Positions 14,475-22,799 of a stretch of 27,972 nt of DNA are shown here, piece by piece; the stretch's first letter is position 1; the number at the start of each line of letters is the position of its first letter. The DNA is from Lentisphaeria bacterium (lineage in GTDB: Bacteria > Verrucomicrobiota > Lentisphaeria > Victivallales > Victivallaceae). The notes below the pieces were generated by a model, which was given only the letters and a program-made list of their open reading frames with translations, made no database searches and was not told the DNA's origin. Location of the stretch: positions 1 to 27,972 of the forward strand of contig JABLYX010000064.1 of NCBI GenBank assembly GCA_018265615.1. Direction: 5' to 3'. The translations under genes were made by a program, and so were the position numbers.

Positions 14475-15871
14475 TGAGCATGGCGGTGAACAGTACCGGG
14501 CGGGAGGCGATCCTGTCAGCGATCGGGGCGAACCGGGAGTTCTTCCGGGCGGGCGGCCGGGATTCGGTGCGCCGCCGCCGCGAAATGCTGAAGCATATGC
14601 TCGATTTCCTGCATACGCACCGCGACAAGGTGTTTTCCGCGCTGAACGCCGATCTGCATAAATCGGAGTTCGAGGCGGCGATGACCGAATACATGCCCGC
14701 GTGCGACGCGATCAAATATATGATCCGCAAGCTGCCGCGCTTCGCAAAGCCGAAACGGGCGGGGCTTTCGATTTTCAATTTCCCCGCGCGCGCCCGGATC
14801 ATGCCGGAGCCGTACGGGCAGGTGCTGGTGTTCGCAACGTGGAACTATCCGCTGCTGCTCGCGCTCGAGCCGGCGGCCGGGGCGCTGGCGGCCGGGAACC
14901 GGGTTGTCCTGAAACTGTCCGACAAGGCGCAGCGCACGACGCAGTTCCTGCGCTGGATGATCGGCGAATGCTTTCCGAACGGCGAGATGATCGCGGTTCA
15001 CGAGGAGCTTGCGTTCGATGAGATCCTGAACGGGAAGTTCGATTATATCTTTTTTACCGGCGGAGAGGCGGCGGGGAAGCGGGTTTACGAACGCGCCGCT
15101 TCGCAACTGACGCCGGTCACGCTTGAACTCGGCGGCAAAAGCCCCTGCATCGTCTGCAAGGGGGCCGATCTCACGCAGGCGGCGAAACGCATCGCGTGGG
15201 GCAAGTTCACGAATGCGGGCCAGACCTGCATCGCGCCGGATTATCTGCTGGTTCAGCGCGGGATCAAGGAGCCGTTCCTCATCGAATTGCGCCGGTTCCT
15301 GCGCGAGTTCTACGGCGACGAGCCGGTCAACAACCCCGACTATCCCTGGATCGTCAACGAGCGGCAGTACGAGCGGCTTGCGAAGCTGACTGAGCATGGC
15401 CGCCTCGTTGCGGGCGGGGAACGGAACCCGGACCGTTTCTGCATCGCGCCGACCGTGATCGACGGGATCGGCTGGGACGACCCGCTGATGGAGCAGGAGA
15501 TTTTCGGGCCGGTCCTGCCGGTTCTGGTGTTCGATTCCGACGAAGATGTGCTCGCGATGCTCGAGGGGCGGCCGAAGCCGCTCGCGCTCTACTGTTTCGG
15601 CGGCGGCCGGGCGTTCCGGAGGACGCTGCTGGATGCGACGAGCTCGGGCGCGGTGCTGTTCGACGACGTGGTCATGCATTTCATCAATCCGGGGCTGCCG
15701 TTCGGCGGCGTCGGGGCGAGCGGAATCGGCCGTTACCACGGCAGATACACCTTTGACACGTTCACACACTACAAGCCGGTGATGTATCAGTCGACGCTGA
15801 TCGACTGGCCGGTCCGCTATCCGCCGTTTACGGGTTGGAAGCGGAAGCTCATGAGATATTTAACCCGATAG
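14474..15871 (+). CDS. aldehyde dehydrogenase, class 3 (ALDH3-like)
   Basis: A 465-residue NAD(P)-dependent aldehyde dehydrogenase oxidising aldehydes to acids. Visible motifs are ATWNYPLLLALEP (121-133, substrate and cofactor site), FFTGG (193-197), the general base E218 in TLELGGKSP, and the nucleophile C252 in NAGQTCIAPDY. The overall pattern and the ending FTHYKPVMYQ fit the short ALDH3 group. No C-terminal membrane anchor is evident, although the tail is basic. The ATG overlaps the alr stop (ATGA), implying coupling; a second ATG six bases later (14480) is an alternative. The natural aldehyde is unknown, and pairing with alr may reflect co-transcription rather than a shared pathway. Confidence 0.93.
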   Translation: MSMAVNSTGREAILSAIGANREFFRAGGRDSVRRRREMLKHMLDFLHTHRDKVFSALNADLHKSEFEAAMTEYMPACDAIKYMIRKLPRFAKPKRAGLSIFNFPARARIMPEPYGQVLVFATWNYPLLLALEPAAGALAAGNRVVLKLSDKAQRTTQFLRWMIGECFPNGEMIAVHEELAFDEILNGKFDYIFFTGGEAAGKRVYERAASQLTPVTLELGGKSPCIVCKGADLTQAAKRIAWGKFTNAGQTCIAPDYLLVQRGIKEPFLIELRRFLREFYGDEPVNNPDYPWIVNERQYERLAKLTEHGRLVAGGERNPDRFCIAPTVIDGIGWDDPLMEQEIFGPVLPVLVFDSDEDVLAMLEGRPKPLALYCFGGGRAFRRTLLDATSSGAVLFDDVVMHFINPGLPFGGVGASGIGRYHGRYTFDTFTHYKPVMYQSTLIDWPVRYPPFTGWKRKLMRYLTR

Positions 15872-15886
15872 ACAAGGAGAAGCAAC

Positions 15887-17203
15887 ATGTCCGGAATTTT
15901 CAAAGCATACGATATCCGAGGAGTGTATCCGGCCGATCTCGACGCCGCCATGGCGGAAAAAATCGGCCGCGCGTACATCGAGTTCACCGGTGCGGAAAAG
16001 GTCGTGGTCGGCCGAGATATGCGTCCGCATTCCGAGCCGCTTTTCCAGGCGCTGGCGAAGGGGATGACCGGGCAGGGCGCCGATGTGATCGACATCGGCA
16101 TGTGCTCGACTCCGCAGAGCTATTTTGCGAACGGCACACTGAAGGCCGACGGCAGCGTCATGATCACCGCGAGCCACAATCCCGGCGAATGGAACGGCTT
16201 CAAGCTCTGCCGTGCGAACGCGGTTCCGATTTCGGGCGCGACCGGCATCATGGACATCCAGAAGATCGTTGAGAACGAGTCGTGGAAGAAGTGCGACAAG
16301 CCCGGAACCGTCACGACTTACGATATCAAGCCGGAGTATGCGGCATTCCTGCGTAAATTCGCGAAGATGGACCGCAAGCTGAAGATCGTGGTCGACTACG
16401 CGAATGCGATGGGCCTCTACGAGATCGGCGGAATCACGGATCTCTTTGACATTGTTCCGCTGTACGACACGCTTGACGGCACGTTTCCGAACCACGAGGC
16501 GAACCCGCTGCACCTTGCGACGCTCGACGCGATCCGCAAAAAGGTCGTTGAAGTCGGCGCGGACTTCGGCGCGGCGTTCGACGGCGATGCGGACCGCTGC
16601 GGCTTTATCGACGACAAGGGCGAGATCATCCCGATGGACCTCTTTACGGCGCTCATCGCGCAGGATATCCTGTCGGACGGTCCGGCGACGATCCTGTACG
16701 ACCTGCGCAGCAGCCGCGCGGTGCCGGAGTGTATCCGCGAAAACGGCGGCAGGGCGATCCAGAGCCGGGTCGGGCATGCGTTCATCAAGGCGCAGATGCG
16801 CGAAAACGACGCGGTTTTCGCGGGCGAACTCTCCGGCCACTATTATTTCAAGGAGAACTTCACGGCCGAAAGCCAGGGGCTCGCGCTCATCAAGCTCGCG
16901 AACCTCGTCTGCAAGAAGAACAAACCGGTCAGCGAGCTCATGGCTCCGCTGCGCAAATACTTTTCGTCCGGCGAGATCAATTCGACGGTTGCGGATACGA
17001 AGCCGATCCTCGACGCGATCCGCAGAAAGTATGCTGACGGCAACATGTATGAGCTCGACGGCATTTCGTCCGAATACCCGAACTGGTGGTTCAACGTCCG
17101 CAGCTCGAATACGGAGCCGCTGCTGCGGCTGATCGTTGAAGCGGATACCGAAGCGCTGATGGAGGAGAAGCGCGACGAACTGTTGAAACTGATTCGCGGC
17201 TGA
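15887..17203 (+). CDS. phosphomannomutase/phosphoglucomutase
   Basis: A 438-residue alpha-D-phosphohexomutase interconverting hexose 6- and 1-phosphates, feeding sugar-nucleotide synthesis for envelope glycans. The phosphoserine is S96 in TASHNPGEWNGFK, the metal loop is DGDADR (232-237), the sugar-binding loop is GELSGH (313-318), and the phosphate-binding loop is RSSNTEP (about 405-411). GELSGH and the length point to the ManB/AlgC type, which often accepts both mannose and glucose phosphates; sequence alone does not separate them. ATG 15887 follows AAGGAG at good spacing and lies 15 bases after the aldehyde dehydrogenase stop. Confidence 0.93.
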   Translation: MSGIFKAYDIRGVYPADLDAAMAEKIGRAYIEFTGAEKVVVGRDMRPHSEPLFQALAKGMTGQGADVIDIGMCSTPQSYFANGTLKADGSVMITASHNPGEWNGFKLCRANAVPISGATGIMDIQKIVENESWKKCDKPGTVTTYDIKPEYAAFLRKFAKMDRKLKIVVDYANAMGLYEIGGITDLFDIVPLYDTLDGTFPNHEANPLHLATLDAIRKKVVEVGADFGAAFDGDADRCGFIDDKGEIIPMDLFTALIAQDILSDGPATILYDLRSSRAVPECIRENGGRAIQSRVGHAFIKAQMRENDAVFAGELSGHYYFKENFTAESQGLALIKLANLVCKKNKPVSELMAPLRKYFSSGEINSTVADTKPILDAIRRKYADGNMYELDGISSEYPNWWFNVRSSNTEPLLRLIVEADTEALMEEKRDELLKLIRG

Positions 17204-17214
17204 ACGGTTCAGCC
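17198..17214 (+). other. intercistronic inverted repeat
   Basis: GGCTGAAC-G-GTTCAGCC overlaps the stop codon of the phosphomutase gene and precedes the lipoprotein gene. No T-run follows, so it may be an RNA-stabilising hairpin between the two genes. Confidence 0.35.
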
Positions 17215-17241
17215 CGGAGTAATGAAAGAAGGAGGAAGATC

Positions 17242-17598
17242 ATGAAGAAGATTGCAATGATGTTTGTGTGCGCGTTTGTCGCGGCGGGGATACTGGCCGG
17301 ATGCGGCGACGGCGTCGACGAGAGCAAGACGCCGGATCAGATCAGGCAGGAGATCGCGAGCTGGGATGCCGCGAAGATCCAGAAGACGATCGACGGGTAT
17401 ACCAGGGCGATCGAGGCGAAGTCGGGCGAGCTTGCCAAAAAGATGAACGAGCTCAAGGAGATTCCGATCACCGAGCAGCTCGGTGAAAAGGCGAAGGGCC
17501 TCCAGGGCGAAATCGCGAACATCACGAAGTCCCTCGACAAGCTCAAGGACAATATGGCCGCCTATGTGGAAGGCCTGAAGGCGAAAGCCGCGAAGTAA
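17242..17598 (+). CDS. small lipoprotein of unknown function
   Basis: A 118-residue protein with a lipoprotein signal: charged MKK start, hydrophobic stretch, and lipobox LAGC with the lipidated Cys at residue 21. The mature part is highly charged and predicted mostly helical. Lysine/glutamate-rich segments (about 38-118) look like a coiled coil with heptad-like spacing. The alanine/lysine-rich end AKAAK is reminiscent of small envelope lipoproteins but I recognise no family. The Shine-Dalgarno AAGGAGG sits directly upstream. Probably anchored to the outer or inner membrane and facing the periplasm. It follows the phosphomutase gene by 38 bases and is followed by a terminator. Confidence 0.85.
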   Translation: MKKIAMMFVCAFVAAGILAGCGDGVDESKTPDQIRQEIASWDAAKIQKTIDGYTRAIEAKSGELAKKMNELKEIPITEQLGEKAKGLQGEIANITKSLDKLKDNMAAYVEGLKAKAAK

Positions 17599-17608
17599 GT
17601 CCGCTTGT

Positions 17609-17645
17609 CTCCGGTTCCGGGAGTATCCCGGAGCCGGAGCATTTT
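17609..17645 (+). terminator. terminator after the lipoprotein gene
   Basis: CTCCGGTTCCGGGA and TCCCGGAGCCGGAG (17609-17622 and 17626-17639) form a 14-bp stem with one wobble and a three-base loop, followed by CATTTT. The short T-run suggests incomplete termination, allowing some readthrough into the Nudix gene 12 bases on. Confidence 0.65.
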
Positions 17646-17656
17646 CCGGAGACGGG

Positions 17657-18166
17657 ATGGAAGAGTATTTCGACATTTACGATGAGGCGGGAAACCGGGT
17701 CGGGCGCGCGCTGCGCAGCGAGTGTCACGGCAACCCGGCGCTGCTGCATCATACGAGCCATGTCGTGGTTTTCCATCCCGACGGTGAGCGGATTCTGCTG
17801 CAGAAGCGCTCCATGGCGAAGGACATCCAGCCGGGGAAATGGGATACCGCCGTCGGCGGCCACGTCGATCCCGGCGAGGATTACCGTGACGCCGCGCTGC
17901 GCGAACTGCGCGAGGAGCTCGGCGTCGCGGAATTTCCCGGCGAGCTGCGTCATCTTTTCGACTCGAAGATCCGCAACGAGATCGAATCCGAGGATGTGCG
18001 GGTCTACGGGCTCGCGTTGGCCGGGCCGTTCCGGTTTCAGCCGGAGGAGATCGACGAGGTCCGCTTCTGGACGAAACGGGAGCTGGCCGATCCGGAAAAC
18101 CGGAAAAACTTTACCCCGAACCTGGTATCCGAACTTGAAATGCTGCGGGAGCGGGGGCTGATATGA
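17657..18166 (+). CDS. Nudix hydrolase
   Basis: A 169-residue Nudix hydrolase cleaving a nucleoside diphosphate linked to another moiety. The Nudix box is complete at residues 68-90 (G68, E74, R82-E83, E86-E87, G89). The N-terminal start EEYFDIYDEAGNRVGRALRSE and HHTSHVVVF resemble the YfcD / isopentenyl-diphosphate isomerase-like branch, in which the exact substrate is often unknown. The ATG at 17657 has GGAG eight bases upstream. Its TGA overlaps the ATG of the following permease by four bases, so the two proteins are co-translated; a functional link between a Nudix enzyme and a peptide permease is not obvious. Confidence 0.92.
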   Translation: MEEYFDIYDEAGNRVGRALRSECHGNPALLHHTSHVVVFHPDGERILLQKRSMAKDIQPGKWDTAVGGHVDPGEDYRDAALRELREELGVAEFPGELRHLFDSKIRNEIESEDVRVYGLALAGPFRFQPEEIDEVRFWTKRELADPENRKNFTPNLVSELEMLRERGLI

Positions 18167-19329
18167 GCCGGAATGCGGCTCACAACTCATTTTTCACGGC
18201 GGCGCGGCGCCGCTTCTTCACTGATGCTCAGGGGATGCTCGGGGTGATCGGCATCCTGCTTCTGCTGATTCCGGCGGTCTTTGCGCCCCTGCTGGCGAAC
18301 GGCCGGCCGTTGGCGGCATGGGGAGCGGACGGCCTGCATTTTCCGTTCGTCCCGTTTCTCTTTGCGCCGGATTCCACGGAATTCCTGATCGAACAGTTTT
18401 TCAACTACTGTCTGCTTTTTCTGCCGGCGGCGTTTGTGATTGCGCTGCTTTTCCGCCGGAGGCTGCTGCGCGGGATCCTCTGGGGGATTCTCGCCGTGCT
18501 GCTGTTCCTGCCGTTCGCGGCGGCAAAACCGCGCCTCGACAAGACCGATTACCGCAGGGCGGCGATTGAATCCGGCGAGCGGACGGTTTTCGCGCCGATT
18601 CCATATGGCCCCTTCGAGATCGTCGCAAAGCCGTATGAGAAGCCGGGCCGCACGCACTGGCTCGGCACCGACGAGGTCGGGCGCGACGTCGCGAGCCGCA
18701 TGATTTACGGCGCGCGCGCATCGCTGGCCGTCGGGCTCTTCGCGACGTCGATCGCGCTTGTGATCGGCACGCTGGTCGGGCTGATGGCGGGCTACTACCG
18801 CGGCTGGTTCGACCTCGCGGTCATGCGCCTGGTGGAGGTATTGCTCTGTTTTCCGACGTTCCTGCTGCTGCTGATCCTGATGTCGATCCTGAAGGATCGC
18901 AAATTCGAGCAGTCGATCCTCGTGGTGATCGCCGTGATCGGCCTGACGGGGTGGATCGGGCTCACGTTCCTCGTGCGCGGCGAAGTGCTCAAGCAGCGCG
19001 CGCTGCCGTACATCCAGAGCTGCGAGGTGGTCGGGATTTCGGCGTGGAGGACGATGACGGTACACCTGCTGCCGAATATCACGGGGCCGATCCTGATCAG
19101 CTTCACGTTCGGAGTTGCGGGGGCGATTCTGGCCGAGAGCGGGCTGAGCTTTCTCGGCTTCGGCGTGCAGCCGCCGACGGCGAGCTGGGGCGGGCTGCTG
19201 CGGCAGGCGTTCGACAACCCGCTCGAATACTGGCATCTGACGCTCTTCCCCGGCATCGCGCTCTTCATTGCGGTGCTGGCCTTCAACTTCACAGGCGAGG
19301 GGCTGCGCAAAGCTCTTTTCCCGCGGTGA
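18163..19329 (+). CDS. OppC-type ABC transporter permease
   Basis: A 388-residue inner-membrane permease of the peptide/nickel (Opp/Dpp/YejE) class. The usual core is present: HWLGTDEVGRDVASRMIYGARASL (about 165-190), several membrane helices, and an EAA loop (EVVGISAWRTMTVHLLPNI, near 285-305) that contacts the ATPase. The ending FNFTGEGLRKALFP is typical of OppC. Between the first helix (about 25-45) and the core is an insert of about 100 residues that includes one or two further helices, making the protein longer than standard OppC and like YejE. No partner permease, binding protein or ATPase gene lies in the window, so it is an orphan here. It ends ten bases from the convergent CBS-domain gene with no terminator between. 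Confidence 0.88.
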   Translation: MSRNAAHNSFFTAARRRFFTDAQGMLGVIGILLLLIPAVFAPLLANGRPLAAWGADGLHFPFVPFLFAPDSTEFLIEQFFNYCLLFLPAAFVIALLFRRRLLRGILWGILAVLLFLPFAAAKPRLDKTDYRRAAIESGERTVFAPIPYGPFEIVAKPYEKPGRTHWLGTDEVGRDVASRMIYGARASLAVGLFATSIALVIGTLVGLMAGYYRGWFDLAVMRLVEVLLCFPTFLLLLILMSILKDRKFEQSILVVIAVIGLTGWIGLTFLVRGEVLKQRALPYIQSCEVVGISAWRTMTVHLLPNITGPILISFTFGVAGAILAESGLSFLGFGVQPPTASWGGLLRQAFDNPLEYWHLTLFPGIALFIAVLAFNFTGEGLRKALFPR

Positions 19330-19339
19330 CGGCGCGGGG

Positions 19340-20686
19340 CTATTCGCCGGACTCTTCCTCTTCCGCGCGGCTCTCCGGGGTGTATTTGAGGATCACCTTG
19401 TCCACCCGCCGCTCTTCGACGGATTCGACCCGGAGCTCGACGCCGCTCTCCGGCAGCTCCGCGACGGCTCCGGCGGTCGGGACCTCGTTCAGCAGGCCGA
19501 AGACGAGCCCGCCGATCGTGTCGTACTCCTCTTCCGGCAGCGGGACGCCGGTGCGCCGCGAAATCTCATCCAGCCGCATCGATCCGTTGATCCGCCACTC
19601 ATTTTCGCCGAGGGGTTCGATTTCGATGTCGGCCTCGTCGTATTCGTCGTACAGGCTGCCGACGATCTCTTCGAGCAGGTCCTCGATCGTCACGATGCCG
19701 GAGGTGCCGCCGAATTCATCGAGGATCACCGCCATGCCGAACTTTTTGCTCTGCATATTGCGGAACAGGATGTTCGCCCGCATGGTTTCCGGCGCAAGAT
19801 AGACCGGCTTCAGCAGCTTGCGGATGTCCGGCGCGGCGTTCCCATGCAGTTTCGCGGTGAAGTATTCACGGAAATGCAGAAAGCCGACGATTTCGTCGAT
19901 GTCGTTCCGGTAGACCGGGATGCGCGAAAACCCGCACCCCATGAGCGCCTCCTCCGTCTCCTGCGGCGTCGCGTCGATGTCGAGCGCGATCATCTCCGTC
20001 CGGTGGGTCATGACTTCGGCGGCGGTGGTGTTGTTGAATTCGAAGACGTTCTCGATCATGCGCTTTTCATCGCTTTCAATCGCGCCGTTCTCTTCGCCGA
20101 TGTCGACCATCATGCGGATCTCCTCTTCGGTTACTTCCTGTGCGTTGCCCGGCGTTACGCCGAAGAGACGCAGCACGCAGTTCACCGAGGTGTTCAGGAA
20201 CCAGACGAACGGAGCCGTAAGCTTCGCGATGAAATCGATCGGCCCGGCGATATAGAGCGCGACGGTGTCGGCGTAGCGCAGCCCGAGCTGCTTCGGCACG
20301 AGTTCGCCGAATACGAGCGACAGGTACGAGAGCAGCAGCGTGATGAGCACCACGATCACGCCGTCGAGCGCGCTGCGTGAAAGGAAAGTGACGCCGGCGT
20401 CGTAAAGGGCGTCCGTGACCGGGTCCGAGAAAGTCTCCGCCGCGAACGCGCTGGCCATGAATCCGGCGAAGGTCACACCGACCTGAACGGTCGCAAGGAA
20501 GCGCCCCGAGTTTTCCACGAGCTGCGCGAGCCTTCTGCCGCGCCTGCCGCCCGCCGCTCTCAACTGCCGGATCGTCGCCGGCTTCAGCGAGATCAGCGCA
20601 ACCTCCGAGGAGGCGAAGAATGCATTCAGTAAGATCAGAAACCCGAGGAAAAGCAACTGCAGAAACAGGATACTGCCGTCTTCCAA
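19340..20686 (-). CDS. CNNM/CBS/CorC-domain membrane protein (hemolysin-like)
   Basis: A 448-residue inner-membrane protein of the TlyC/CorC/YtfL group, linked to divalent-cation homeostasis, older names calling it hemolysin. Parts: DUF21/CNNM membrane domain (about 1-180, starting LFLGFLILLNAFFASSEVALISL), two CBS domains (about 205-325), and a CorC_HlyC domain (about 340-430). VFGELVPKQLGLRYA is the conserved end of the membrane domain. No usable ATG precedes the first helix except at 20839, which adds 51 unlikely residues. TTG 20686 with AAAGGA six bases upstream fits both the ribosome site and the family start, and lies after the predicted promoter. Family certain; transported ion unknown. 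Confidence 0.9.
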   Translation of the reverse strand: MEDGSILFLQLLFLGFLILLNAFFASSEVALISLKPATIRQLRAAGGRRGRRLAQLVENSGRFLATVQVGVTFAGFMASAFAAETFSDPVTDALYDAGVTFLSRSALDGVIVVLITLLLSYLSLVFGELVPKQLGLRYADTVALYIAGPIDFIAKLTAPFVWFLNTSVNCVLRLFGVTPGNAQEVTEEEIRMMVDIGEENGAIESDEKRMIENVFEFNNTTAAEVMTHRTEMIALDIDATPQETEEALMGCGFSRIPVYRNDIDEIVGFLHFREYFTAKLHGNAAPDIRKLLKPVYLAPETMRANILFRNMQSKKFGMAVILDEFGGTSGIVTIEDLLEEIVGSLYDEYDEADIEIEPLGENEWRINGSMRLDEISRRTGVPLPEEEYDTIGGLVFGLLNEVPTAGAVAELPESGVELRVESVEERRVDKVILKYTPESRAEEEESGE

Positions 20687-20755
20687 AATCAATCCTTTTG
20701 TTCGAGTGAAGGCCGCCGCGTGTAAAAAAGAACGCGGAATTCCGGACGCTTCATT

Positions 20756-20784
20756 AATATAGAATGCAAAAATCGCGAATGCAA
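20756..20784 (-). promoter_or_regulatory. promoter of the CBS/CorC gene
   Basis: On the minus strand TTGCAT (20779-20784) and TATATT (20756-20761) are spaced by 17 bases. Transcription would start near 20749, giving a leader of about 60 bases to TTG 20686. It runs back to back with the promoter at 20827-20854. Confidence 0.55.
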
Positions 20785-20826
20785 ATGTTTCGTGTGAAAT
20801 GGCGGTGAAATGAAGAGGTTTCTGAT

Positions 20827-20854
20827 TTGCATTCATCATTTGACGGGCTATCTT
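20827..20854 (+). promoter_or_regulatory. promoter of the ABC exporter gene
   Basis: TTGCAT (20827-20832), 16-base spacer, TATCTT (20849-20854), followed by AGCAGGAAG. It has the same hexamers and spacing as 6917-6944. If used, transcription starts after the ATG at 20810, so that ATG cannot be the start of translation. Confidence 0.45.
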
Positions 20855-20905
20855 AGCAGGAAGTCCAGAATTTCAATTTTTCCGGGGAGCAATCCGGCAG
20901 CAGAA

Positions 20906-22756
20906 ATGGTCGAGACGGTGGAAAACAAGGCGGCGGAACAGCCGGCGGAAGCCCGGTTCCGGGTCGAGCATTACCATTGGCGTGAAATTTTCCGGCGTTT
21001 TTCGCCGCTGCTCGCACCGTACCGGTTCCGGATGTCCGTGACGGCGCTGCTGCTGATGCTGGTCGGCGCGGCGTTTGCGGCCGTGCCGCTTTTTCCGAAG
21101 TACGTCATCGATACGGCGATCCGGACCCACGGCAGGGGGGAGGGGATCTGCTACGCGCTTGCGGCCGCCGCGGTATTTCTCGTTGTCGAATGCGGCCGGA
21201 CAGTTCTCTGGTACTTCGCGATGAGTAACGTTTACCTGATCCAGCAGTCGGTGGTGTTCAAGCTCCGGGCGGAGTCGTTCAGCCACCTGCAGAGGCTGTG
21301 TCTGTCGTTCCACAGCAAATTTCCCTCCGGATTCCTCTATGAGCGGGTGTTCGGGAATTCGATCAACGCGCTCGGAACCTTCATCCAGACCTTCATGCAG
21401 CAGTTCGCGACGTTTGTGACCGGGCTTTTCTTCAGCCTCTTCGTCTGCCTCTATCTTTCGTGGCAGCTCACACTGGTCATCATCGCGGGGGCGGCGTGCT
21501 ATGTCTATGTCGCGCGGAGGCTCTCGCAGCGGATCTATGCGAAATCGCGCGAATCCGCCCAGGCGGGAATGCGCGTGACCGAGGTCATCATGGATAAACT
21601 GCACGGACACAAGACGATCCAGGCGTTCATCATGGAGGATCAGGTCCAGCGCGAGTTCGAGTCGGAGATCTGGACCGCCCAGCGCAAGTGGCTGTCGAGC
21701 GTGATGGAGTCGATGAAGCTTTCGCTCACAACCGAGAACATCAGCTATTTCCTGACCGCGACGGTCGTGGTTACCGGCGCATACATGGTGCTCGACGAGA
21801 ATATGGAGATCGGCACGCTCGTCGCGTTCGTCGGTTATCAGGCGACGCTGATCACGGTCATCCAGTCGCTGACGAACGTCTACGGGCAGTTTACGACCAC
21901 GCGGGTCGCGTTCGACCAGCTCTTCACGGTGCTCGACACGCACAGTGACATCGAGGAGCAGCCGGGCGCCGAGATGGTTCCGGCGGTGGAGGGCGGGCTC
22001 GAACTCCGGCACGTCGATTTTGGATATGAACCCGGGCAGCTGATCCTGAAGGATGCGAACCTCGTCATACCGCCCCGGCAGACGGTGGCTCTCGTGGGGC
22101 GCTCCGGCTGCGGCAAGACGACGGTCACGAACCTGCTGATGCGCTTCTACGACCCGGAGCGCGGGGAGGTGCTGCTGGACGGCAGGGACATCCGTACGCT
22201 GCCGCTGCACGATTACCGCGCGCTTTTCGGTGTCGTCCTGCAGGATCCGTATCTCTTCGACACGACGATTTTCGAGAATCTGCACTGTGCGAATCCGGAG
22301 GCCGACGAGGAGGCGATTGTCGAGGCGCTCAAAAAGGCGCGCGCGTGGGAGTTCGTCGAAAAGCTGCCGGGACAGCTGCAGTTCCGGGTCGGCGAACGCG
22401 GCGGCCGCCTCTCCGGCGGTCAGCGGCAGAGGCTCGCGATCGCACGCTGCATGCTGCTCAGGAGCCGGATCGTGCTGCTCGACGAGGCGACCAGCGCGCT
22501 CGACCCCGAGAGCGAGGCGCTGATTCAGCAGAGCTTTGATGCGCTGAGTCACCACAAGACCGTGCTGATTATCGCGCACCGGCTGAATACGCTGCGCCAT
22601 GTGGATCGGATCATCGTGATGGACCGCGGCAGTGTGGCGGAATCCGGCTCTTACGAAGAGCTGCTTGCGAAGGGCGGGCTGTTCGCCGAACTGCACTCGA
22701 TCGCGACCGCCGGGATGATCCGCGAAGCGCGCATGGCCGAAGCCGGGTTCGCATAA
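20906..22756 (+). CDS. ABC exporter half-transporter (MsbA-like)
   Basis: A 616-residue fused permease-ATPase: six membrane helices (about 40-320) followed by a nucleotide-binding domain. It has Walker A GRSGCGKTT (about 397-405), Q-loop VVLQDPYLFD, signature LSGGQRQR (about 502-509), Walker B IVLLDEATSALD (about 520-531) and H-loop IIAHRLNT. It would work as a homodimer in the inner membrane exporting a lipid, glycolipid or drug; MsbA-like lipid flipping is plausible but not shown. The start is uncertain: ATG 20906 has only a weak ribosome site (GGGGAG lies 17 bases upstream), while ATG 20810 lies before the predicted promoter. Its stop codon lies in the T-run of the opposing terminator. Confidence 0.9.
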   Translation: MVETVENKAAEQPAEARFRVEHYHWREIFRRFSPLLAPYRFRMSVTALLLMLVGAAFAAVPLFPKYVIDTAIRTHGRGEGICYALAAAAVFLVVECGRTVLWYFAMSNVYLIQQSVVFKLRAESFSHLQRLCLSFHSKFPSGFLYERVFGNSINALGTFIQTFMQQFATFVTGLFFSLFVCLYLSWQLTLVIIAGAACYVYVARRLSQRIYAKSRESAQAGMRVTEVIMDKLHGHKTIQAFIMEDQVQREFESEIWTAQRKWLSSVMESMKLSLTTENISYFLTATVVVTGAYMVLDENMEIGTLVAFVGYQATLITVIQSLTNVYGQFTTTRVAFDQLFTVLDTHSDIEEQPGAEMVPAVEGGLELRHVDFGYEPGQLILKDANLVIPPRQTVALVGRSGCGKTTVTNLLMRFYDPERGEVLLDGRDIRTLPLHDYRALFGVVLQDPYLFDTTIFENLHCANPEADEEAIVEALKKARAWEFVEKLPGQLQFRVGERGGRLSGGQRQRLAIARCMLLRSRIVLLDEATSALDPESEALIQQSFDALSHHKTVLIIAHRLNTLRHVDRIIVMDRGSVAESGSYEELLAKGGLFAELHSIATAGMIREARMAEAGFA

Positions 22757-22780
22757 AAAAGGCGCGGCATCTGCCGCGCC
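22755..22780 (-). terminator. terminator of the pseudopilin-glycosidase operon
   Basis: A perfect 8-bp stem, GGCGCGGC and GCCGCGCC (22761-22780, loop ATCT), followed on the minus strand by TTTTTT (22755-22760). It lies 20 bases after the stop of the GH39-like gene. On the plus strand the same hairpin overlaps the end of the ABC exporter gene but lacks T residues. Confidence 0.88.
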
Positions 22781-22799
22781 TCCGGGGATGGGAACCGTT

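Noticed and set aside
20810..20905. ATG 20810 as start of the ABC exporter
   Set aside because: The predicted promoter lies downstream of it, and the added 32 residues look like no ABC exporter N-terminus, though without mapped starts this is not final.
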